This document shows, in pieces, positions 56,227 to 64,000 of a stretch of DNA of 64,000 nt. The notes beneath the pieces were generated by a model, which did no database searches, was not told the DNA's origin, and saw nothing but the letters and a program-made list of their open reading frames with translations. The first letter of the stretch is position 1. The number at the start of each line of letters is the position of its first letter. The translations under genes and the position numbers were made by a program. Source of the DNA: Hypholoma sublateritium FD-334 SS-4 (Eukaryota > Basidiomycota > Agaricomycetes > Agaricales > Strophariaceae); NCBI GenBank assembly GCA_000827495.1, contig KN817533.1, positions 1-64,000 of the forward strand, read 5' to 3'.

Positions 56227-57671
56227 ATGGACACGAAATCATCTGCACTTTCAAAGAGCCTCTCCGCGGCATTGGCATCGCGCGAGACTCGTTGGATACG
56301 CCGCCGCCTCCCAGACCCAAACACATCGTCGTCAGATTCCCCACTTATCGACTTCAACTCGAACGACTATCTGTCTCTCGCCAACTCATCGAAGTTGCGC
56401 TCGCACTTCCTTGAACGACTATCCTCAGCACCAGACGTCCTCGGCTCGGGAGGATCAAGGCTGCTCGTCAATGGGCGCGCCCATGCCGCACTGGAAGATC
56501 GCCTTGCGGGGTTTTTCGGAGGGGAGACGGCGCTCCTGTTCAACTCGGGGTTCGACGCGAACGTGGGCTTCTTTTCGTGCATCCCGCAGGCGCTGGACAC
56601 GATCGTGCACGACGAATACATCCACGCCTCGGTGCACGACGGAATGCGCGCGTCACGCGTACCCGCAGGCAGGAAACTTGCGTTCGCACATAACTCTCTA
56701 CCCGACCTCCGGAGATTGTTGAGCCGGCTACTGAGTGAGAGCGAAGGTCTGAGGAGCGGAGGTAGCAGCCTATTTTTGTCCGTGGAGAGTCTATATAGTA
56801 TGGACGGAACATTCGCTCCGCTGCGGGAGATTGCGGATATGCTAGACGAGTTTCTTCCCTTCGGCAATGGTTACTTGGTCGTAGACGAGGCGCATTCGAC
56901 AGGGATATACGGCCCACAGGGAAGGGGCCGCGTAGCGCAGTTGGGGCTGGAGCACCGGGTCCTAGCACGCCTACATACGTTTGGAAAGGCGTTAGCTGCG
57001 ACGGGAGGTACGCTTCCTTCTATTCTTGCCACAGACCGTGTTTCTTACTACTATCAGCGGTGATTGTGACGCACACGCTCATTCGCGATTATCTGCTGAA
57101 CTACGCTCGATCGCTTATTTACACAACATCGCTCAGCTACGCGAATATTATCGCCGCCGACTGCTCCTTCGATATGCTAACAGATCACACGGCGCAACAT
57201 GTAAGACTCCCTCTTTCCCGTGCGCCCAAAATATTAAAGGTTCCTTAGCTCGCCAACCGCCTCTTTGAACTGTCTTCACACTTCACAGATACTCTTCGTC
57301 CCCTACTTGTATCCCAAAATATACCATCCACCCTCGTCCGCCTTCCCTCGCATCTCCAACTTGCTTCTTTATCCTCCACGCCACCGTCCCCCATCATCCC
57401 CGTCCTAACACCGCATCCACGTCCACTCTCCGCGTACCTCCTTGCCCTAGGTATGAATGCACGTCCCATTACTTGGCCGACTGTACCCAAGGGTAAAGAT
57501 CGCGTGCGCGTGTGCCTGCATGCGGGGAACACGAAGGAAGATGTGGATCGATTAGTGGATGGCATCGTGCGATGGGCGCAAGAAACTCTTTCTCAAAGGG
57601 AGAGGGAAATCAAGCTGGTAAAAGGATCTAGACATTCTGAGAGGGAACGCTTCCTAGAGAGCAAGCTCTGA
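56227..57671 (+). CDS. 8-amino-7-oxononanoate (KAPA) synthase-like aminotransferase
   Basis: Exons 56227-57007, 57058-57200 and 57249-57671 give about 448 residues. The alpha-oxoamine synthase family joins an acyl-CoA to an amino acid using pyridoxal phosphate; in biotin synthesis it makes KAPA from pimeloyl-CoA and alanine. Seen: FNSNDYLSLA; GSGGSRLLVNGRAHAALED; GFDANVGFFS; HDEYIHASVHDG; SLYSMDGTFAPL; VVDEAHSTGIYGPQGRG with the cofactor Asp and His; and TFGKALAATGG with the Schiff-base Lys. The end (GMNARPITWPTVPKG and RVCLHAGNTKEDVDRLV) is also family-typical. Other members (5-aminolevulinate or serine-type enzymes) are less likely by length and motif. Whether it serves biotin or a secondary pathway is open; no other biotin gene is near. 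Confidence 0.88.
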
Positions 57672-57796
57672 ACGCGGGTGTTGTATTGCCAATCTAGTGC
57701 GTACACTTAAATCTGTTGTATAGAAGTAATATTACCTGGACTTTTAGGTACGCGCTTGTTGAAAGGTAGTCGACGGTAAGCTATCAAGGTGAGCCA

Positions 57797-59263
57797 TTAA
57801 TAAGAATCCGCCTCGCTTGGGTCGATGTCCTTTCCGAGATTCCACCAACATTTTGGGGGAAAGGGCTCTATATGGAGAATGGCCTTGATGCCCATATCCA
57901 AGAGACCAATGAGGCGCTCTTCTGTATCGACACCGTACTGGCCGTCCATCTCAAGCTCGAATAACTCCCCCGCCGCTTGCCTCTTCACAATGGATCCGAT
58001 AAGCTGGTGAAGTGCGTGGCCGCTGATCCGCGGCTCGGACGCGGTGTACGCGAAGCGGCGCAGGGATACGCGCCCCTGCTGTGCGTACAGCTCGAGCAGC
58101 GCGTCGTCGGCCATGTTCGTCACTTGCCATTTGACAGGCTCCATCGCGCGCACGGCTACGCTCTCGAGCAGCGGGAACGGTACGCCGGGCTCCGGCCCGC
58201 AGCCGAGGAGCCACTCCCAAGTGGAGCGCGCGAGATAGGCGCCCACGAGCGCGATGCGGCGCAGTGCGGGCGAGCGCGCGGCGGCTGTGCACAGGACGGT
58301 ATGGATGTACACGGGGTAGATGTCGAGCCATGCACCGGCGTCGCCGAGCTCCTCGTCATCGCGCATGCCGTCCATGTGGAGGTCGCGCAGTGCGGGTGCG
58401 TCGATCGCTTGAAGTAGCCAGGCGCCAGCGCCGGGGACGGTTACTGCGAGCCTTGTGAGCCGGGGCAACAAGATTGGGAAGGTAATATGTGCAGCGTTGG
58501 AGTTGGAACCAATTGGAGAAGTATCGATGGGGTCGCTATATATATTCATGCAGTGTTCTTTGTACCAGAGCGTATGGAGGTGCGGAACTTTGGAGAGGAG
58601 GTCGACGAGTTGGGGAAAAGCGGGATGGCCTCGCCATGAGAAAAATACCGATCCATCAAGAACAAGAGTTTCTAATGTTGGTAGTGGGCAAGTCAGATCT
58701 GGGAGCCATGAGTGCAGATTGGCGAGGATGAGAGTAGTCAGAGCAGGGAACATGATTGGAATGGGGCCGCGCACAACCTGCATAGCGAACGGACTGGTGG
58801 CTCCGAAAAGGAGATCGTCTTTTACGGGTCGAATATCTAACTTCTGAAGTGACGGTCGTATGGCAGACTCTGATAATAGGAGGATGTCACGTATAACTTG
58901 TCCTGATAGTAGTACCAAATCCGTTTTTATAGCAAGAGAGCGGATGCGATCCTTGTGCGCTGCTAATGTACGCCATAATGCAATCCCAAATACGGCAGCT
59001 GTTAGCTGTGTTGTTTGTATACTGACTTCCACTGGGCATGTTCCACCACGTTCAAGGCGTTTGGCAAGAAATGCAGCCGCATCTTCTGTGTGTTGATGTT
59101 CTCCGATGTGGATATACCCCCAAAACAACGGCGTCGAGTGAATAATGTTGCAGATATGAGTGCAGACAAGGACGAGATTTTCGTTATTGCTCTGCCAGCT
59201 GATTTCGACCAGAAGCTCTGTCGGGAGATCAAGGAGCTTGAGCGAAGAAGTTGGAAAGACCAT
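57797..59263 (-). CDS. F-box protein, Agaricomycete type
   Basis: A single exon encodes about 488 residues from Met at 59263. An F-box follows at once (SLKLLDLPTELLVEISWQSN, LVLVCTHICNIIHSTPLFWG), then Leu-rich, LRR-like repeats (PSLQKLDIRPV, FPALTTLILANLHSWLPDLT, PTLETLVLDGS, PRLTRLAVTVPG, PALRDLHMDG). Such proteins are expanded in mushrooms and act as SCF ubiquitin ligase adaptors. The frame stays open to an earlier ATG at 59503, but that 80-residue extension lacks F-box features and looks like leader sequence. No intron is needed. Confidence 0.75.
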   Translation of the reverse strand: MVFPTSSLKLLDLPTELLVEISWQSNNENLVLVCTHICNIIHSTPLFWGYIHIGEHQHTEDAAAFLAKRLERGGTCPVEVSIQTTQLTAAVFGIALWRTLAAHKDRIRSLAIKTDLVLLSGQVIRDILLLSESAIRPSLQKLDIRPVKDDLLFGATSPFAMQVVRGPIPIMFPALTTLILANLHSWLPDLTCPLPTLETLVLDGSVFFSWRGHPAFPQLVDLLSKVPHLHTLWYKEHCMNIYSDPIDTSPIGSNSNAAHITFPILLPRLTRLAVTVPGAGAWLLQAIDAPALRDLHMDGMRDDEELGDAGAWLDIYPVYIHTVLCTAAARSPALRRIALVGAYLARSTWEWLLGCGPEPGVPFPLLESVAVRAMEPVKWQVTNMADDALLELYAQQGRVSLRRFAYTASEPRISGHALHQLIGSIVKRQAAGELFELEMDGQYGVDTEERLIGLLDMGIKAILHIEPFPPKCWWNLGKDIDPSEADSY

Positions 59264-60456
59264 TGCTGTCAACGACGAAAGTGGGGCGCGCAATGACAGC
59301 TGGCGGCCCACACAAACGCCACAGAAGAATCGACAGCTTATGTTTATTTCCCCATGCGGTGACTTTGATTCTGTGATCCGATATCTGAGGCCTCGAGGCC
59401 CACGTCGTCTGATTCGCCGATATAATTGTACGTCTGGCAAATGTCTAGCAGTAAATAAAGACCAACTGAGCATACTTGCTGGTCTTATCTGTGGGGATTT
59501 CATCCCGGTACGTAGTATATAAAAAAGGATTAAGTAGGCGCCTATGAGTAATGCATTAAGCGCCCGTCAACTCTGAGTCTGGGTCGCAAGACTGACGTAT
59601 AAAATAGTCCGACATCAAAGATAAGGTAGATAACATATATAGCTCTCTAATTTAGTATTTGTTGGTGCATTTCCACATATCTCTGATCATCTGTATGACT
59701 TTTTTACTACTCAAATAAATTTACCGCTACAGCGGGACGTATTGGAGGAGCATAAGTAGCACCGACAGTTTGCGAGTCAAAATCTTACGACGGTTAATCT
59801 CTCCCTTCTGTCTCCCTAAACTCCTTCCTGCTTAACCGCTTTCTGCTCGTTTGTTCCAAGCATTCACCTTCCTTTGGATATTCGTGACTACTTTTCCGGT
59901 CCCGGATCGCGTGCCTGAAATAGCGACGGACCAGATATAGCTTTTACTAGTTAGAACCTTTCCAAACAGAAATATGACCTGGACAAATCAGGACCAAGTC
60001 CTTGCAGTTTGCACTGCAGCTCGTCTTCGCGTGGTTGTGGGTCCATTGTGGGACAAATCAAAGTAATATTTATGGATTGGCGGCCGGGTTGATCTAAAAT
60101 TCTTGGCATGCCAAGTACTAGAGCAGTATCTTGCTTTTTGATAGTACGAACTTGATAAACGTATTCACCCTACTGCGAAGGTTCAAACAGAGGAGTGTAG
60201 CTTTCCCCTACCTCACAGATATGACGTTTATTGTATCATATCCTCGTTAAATAGGTTCGTGTGAGCTATCTAGCTGCTCTAATAAAATATTCGATGGTAG
60301 TACATAATATTATTGAACTTCAATATATATAAAATTATTCGCAGAGTGACCTCCACCTTCGTCGCGATGGTGGTGCCACTGAAATTCAGTGTAGCTGCTT
60401 TTCCGCTGAATACAACCCTATACAGAGTATCATCATAGTCGTATGAATTCCATGTG
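59264..60456. other. Intergenic
   Basis: Contains the F-box promoter and the 3' end of the transporter. AT-rich, with no coding signal. Confidence 0.45.
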
Positions 60457-63024
60457 TTAGACCTTTTGCGTTCGCCGCTCTTTGACAAGGAGCATACGGG
60501 TCACGATGAAGCACACCGTGGCTGCACCGAGCATGACCTATATTGCTTCGTTAAAATCACTTCAGGTATTTGAGTGCAAAATGAGCTCACCCCAGAGAAT
60601 ATGATTGGTTTGAACCAAAGGAAAGCATCCGTCAAAAGAGCACCTTGAGCCGGCGCAGCACCCAGAGCGCCAAAGCTCCCAATCCCGAGTCCAATTCCGG
60701 CGCGTGCTCTGCACAGTATTGCACTCAGTTTTCCAGAAGACATATAGTATCCTTAGCGACTCACCCAACCTCATCAGGCCTTCTAGCAAGCGACGATATC
60801 GCGACAACTGATAACGAGAGGACTGGAGAAAGACACAAGTATCAGCATCATAATTAAAATATCAAAAAAGTCGGTGTACGTACATGCCCCAGAGGTTAGG
60901 CCAAACAGCACACTAAATACAATCAATGTGGCTTTTGTTTTTCTGAATGAGTATTCAATTGACTGCGTCAGACACAAGTAGCGACTGTATATGGGAAATG
61001 CACCTACACTCCGAAAACAGCAAATATCAGGGCAGTGTTGATTATTGTGCAGGGAACCAGCATGGTAACACGGCGGACAATCAATTGTCCAGTCGAGCGG
61101 GCCATCGTCATGTCAAGCCGCTTAAAGGCTGCTTGTCAAATCGAACTTACCTTTGATTAATTTGTCACATATTCTTGAATTCATTGTTTGCTCATCGCGA
61201 AATCAGTTGGCAGTGGCCAATACAGGAAAATATTATCTATTTAATATTGCCATAGCGCCATTTGATCGACGGACGTAGGCTTACTCGACCTAACACCAAG
61301 GTAAATTTGGTTTGACAAGGAGCCTTTAAGTGGCTTGACATGACGATGGCCCGCTCGACTTGACAATTGATTGTCCGCCGTGTAACAGGGCCGTACAGGT
61401 CCGCAAGGTGGTTGCCGCTGATCCGCCCTATGACTGCCACACCGTTCACAATAGAGAGCTGCAATAGGCGGTCACCGTCAGATGCGAGGATTTAGAATAT
61501 ATTTTCTGACTTACGGAGTAAAACGCCAGATTGGGATCGATATTGTGTTGTACCGCAAAAAGTTGCAGATATATAACTGTCATCAATGATTATTCAGTAA
61601 CTTAATCAGCGCACTGGTACCAGGGGTCAGTGCTCACTCGGGAAAAAGAACCCAAAATTGGCAAAAAGAGCCCTAGAAGTGCGATATGGTTTTAGCAAGC
61701 CGTCTCAAACAGGCTATTTGAGGGACGAACCCTATAATTGCCCATACGTAAGGAGCATCAACAAAGAACCCCTTGATATTTGGTAGCGCCTTCTCTCCGG
61801 AAAGGGCTTTGTTGGGGTAGGAGGTTCTCATGAGGGCGTTTCCTATCACTAAACATCCGAGTACAATATATCCGCTGGCCTGTACGGCCCTTTTAAATCC
61901 AATTGAAGGGATGAGATGACTGGTAGGTACAATGAGCTAAATCATGGATATGAATAGAAACATGTACCCACTTGAGCACTAATAATTCCAATAGAGAATG
62001 GGAATGAGCGGAGTGTACGATTTAAGTAGAAGTATGTGCTCACTGATGGGAAAGACCACTGAGCCCATCGCCCCGCCACTGAGGACAATCCCGGTGGCAA
62101 GCGCTCGGCGGCGCTTAAAATAGTGCACGGTGATACTTGCAGTAGGTATGAAGGACAAGCCAAGTCCTATTCCCATCCCAAGTCCTTGGCTAAGGAATAC
62201 CTAGACGATCCGAGTTAAGTTCCATGACATAACAGCCGACGTTCGAGAGAAGCCGATTATCTACCTGGTAGTACTGTTGTGGCTTAACCAGTGACAACAT
62301 GAATAGCCTGAACAAAACAGTTATTTGATGTTCCAATATGTAAAGATTCGAGGGCCGCCGACTCACGAGACAGTAAAAACGATGGCTCCAGAAATCTCGA
62401 GTACATGAAAGTACCCAGAATCGAAAAGCTTCCCTGATACAGCACCCAAAAGGAAGGGCATCATCAACTGTACGCTCCCTATCCATGCGATATTCCCAGG
62501 GGTATGCGATGAAAGCAGGAAGCGGGTATAGTAATCTGTGGATGGTAATTGGGTCAATAAACTACAGAAAAACCGGCGAGTAGTATAAAATAGCAAACCT
62601 TGGAAGATACCGAAAGAATACAGATACCTATATCCACAGACTTAACCTTGGTTTCTTAACTGAGGAGGTTTTACATACCCGAATGTTGCAAAAATTATAA
62701 ACCACCTAGTAAAGGTTCAGTATACTCCCTCCGGGAAAAGAGCAACTCCACTTACGCGCCCATAACCGTCACCCAAGCTTGTGTCCCCCCTTCAGGCTGG
62801 GTGTCAGTGCCGACAGAATCGGATACCTTCTCCAAGTCGTGCGTCAATTTCCGCGTGGAATCGAAGACAGTCGTGCTGTTTGTGTCGTTTTGATACAGTG
62901 ATTGCGCACTAGAATCAATCTCTGTAATAGAGGCGATGTACTGGGCTGGGGGGAAGTTGGCATGATCGAGCTCGGTTGTTTCCAGCTTCGTACTACTGCT
63001 CATGCTGTCGTTCGTGGCGAGCAT
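60457..63024 (-). pseudogene. MFS (monocarboxylate-type) transporter interrupted by a MITE
   Basis: A multi-exon gene from ATG 63024 to TAA 60459-60457. The N-terminus is Ser/Thr/Asp-rich (MSSSTKLETTE), then major-facilitator helices: FGYLYSFGIFQ, YYTRFLLSSHTP, IAWIGSVQLMMPFLLG, VFLSQGLGMGIGLGLSFIP, VHYFKRRRALATGIV, SGGAMGSVVFPI and LAFYSLSIVNGVAVIGRISG. The second half (TIINTALIFAVFG, LIVFSVLFGLTSGA, LGIGSFGALGAAPAQG) is also present. The RRRALATGI and GRISGN blocks fit the Mch/riboflavin-monocarboxylate group. Inside the exon coding ADLYGPVT lies a 314-base element (61069-61382) that brings a stop. Without it and one TAA/TTA duplicate, the frame joins exactly (DLYGPV-TMLVPCTI). All other splice junctions are intact, so the loss is likely recent. 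Confidence 0.88.
61069..61382. mobile_element. MITE with long terminal inverted repeats
   Basis: 314 bases, with about 86-base inverted arms that differ at only a few positions (start CACGGCGGACAATCAATTG, end CAATTGATTGTCCGCCGTG). The flanking TAA is duplicated at 61066-61068 and 61383-61385. A 3-base TAA/TTA duplication is like PIF/Harbinger-type elements. There is no transposase ORF; the middle 140 bases are AT-rich. Confidence 0.9.
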
Positions 63025-64000
63025 CGTCGACGAAGCGTAAGGCAAAAGAAGGCTAGGTAGCAGACAAGCCTACAACCGTACAAATATCCACACATTTTAT
63101 ATGTCCCTGGCCGCGCATTTGTTTCGCCGTTAATTTTGGACGCCTCCTTGGGCCTTAATTTGGGCGCTCATCCGGATCATTGCGCCCTTCGCGTGTCAAT
63201 TATTCAGGACTTGAATCATCCTCGCGAGATCAACAAATCGCCAGTTATGTAGTACCAATTCATTTGTAACGCATGAATGATAATGCCAAGATCAGTTTTT
63301 GAGCGCGCCACTTTGTTCGATCCGAGGAGGCGACCACACCACGCTCCCTGTGTATATGACGAATTCCTGTTGAGAGGTAGGAGACGGGAGAGACTGCAGC
63401 CACCCACCTCTTGTCGGGCTCAGGAATCCAGCGCCCATATCACAACCACCATCGAGTAGAAGCTGCCCAGTTCATTTGTCCGAGGAGCATCTGTGTCAGA
63501 CCCAGTCCGGAGAATAAAAGCTGTGGTGCTCTTATCGCAATCGCAGAGGCAAAACCATGACGTGTGGACACTTTTCAAACGCTTTCCGAGTCTCTCGTCC
63601 AGACAGTCGGCCCGACGAAACATAAGATAGCTCCATTTATGTCATTTGCTCCGCGAACCGGTCTATGAATAGTTGCTATCTTCGTAAGTCAGGTGCATAG
63701 CATTAGCTTAAGTACGTTTATCACTACACTTACATACCACACAATCACCGACAATGCAGCGATTATATTTCTCGAAAGATCTGAGCTTCACTCTCCAAAG
63801 GTGAATGACAGGAAGCATAGGAAATCTGTAGTGTCTTGCGACTCGGAGGAGCTGAGATACTTATCCTTATAGATAATCAAGAACATATCAGATCAAGCTT
63901 TTCCATCTATCTGGGAGAGGAAGCATGTGAGACACCAGTTTAACACCTTTTTAATGTGTCGACACTGACGGGTAAACATAACGCAGGTCTATTTGTAACC
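63025..64000. other. Intergenic to window end
   Basis: Promoter side of the transporter. No supported gene; only short open stretches. Confidence 0.4.

Overview
The window looks like a nuclear scaffold of a filamentous basidiomycete, most likely an Agaricomycete (mushroom-forming fungus). Genes are dense and intron-rich, with introns of about 50-70 bases and standard GT-AG borders. A bicupin oxalate decarboxylase with a very fragmented exon structure, a PL14-type lyase, Agaricomycete-like F-box and hypothetical proteins, and a Ty3/Gypsy element with short TGTTA...TAACA LTRs all point the same way. No tRNA, rRNA, CRISPR or bacterial-type operon was seen. There are ambiguous bases at 1413 and 3452. 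All gene models below were spliced by eye.

Layout. 0-2.6 kb: the tail of a possible HMG-box-like gene and a coiled-coil protein. 2.6-6.4 kb: gene-poor, with a decayed tandem array. 6.4-12.1 kb: an isochorismatase-like hydrolase, a small hypothetical gene and a broken DUF4140/DUF4139 paralogue. 14.4-20.9 kb: a nearly intact, probably young LTR retrotransposon with a Tf1-style self-priming site. 21.7-26.4 kb: an Ecm11-like protein, a hypothetical ORF and TSC13. 29.5-33.1 kb: a secreted oxalate decarboxylase and an unrecognised gene. 34-41.4 kb: a HIT protein, a Ubp8/USP22-type deubiquitinase, THG1 and two hypotheticals. 45-51.8 kb: a fork-head factor, a PL14 lyase and a protein with a PPxY motif and a CaaX end. 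52.2-57.7 kb: the intact DUF4140/DUF4139 gene, head to head with POP5, then a KAPA-synthase-like enzyme. 57.8-63 kb: an F-box protein and an MFS transporter broken by a MITE.

How the genes relate. Most are unlinked housekeeping functions: tRNA processing (POP5, THG1), very-long-chain fatty acid elongation (TSC13), SAGA-type deubiquitination, and biotin-type metabolism. Lifestyle genes are interspersed: oxalate decarboxylase, PL14 lyase and a monocarboxylate-type MFS transporter. The most informative features are the self-priming retrotransposon, the MITE whose removal restores the transporter frame, the working and dead DUF4139 copies about 40 kb apart, and several probable GC-AG introns.
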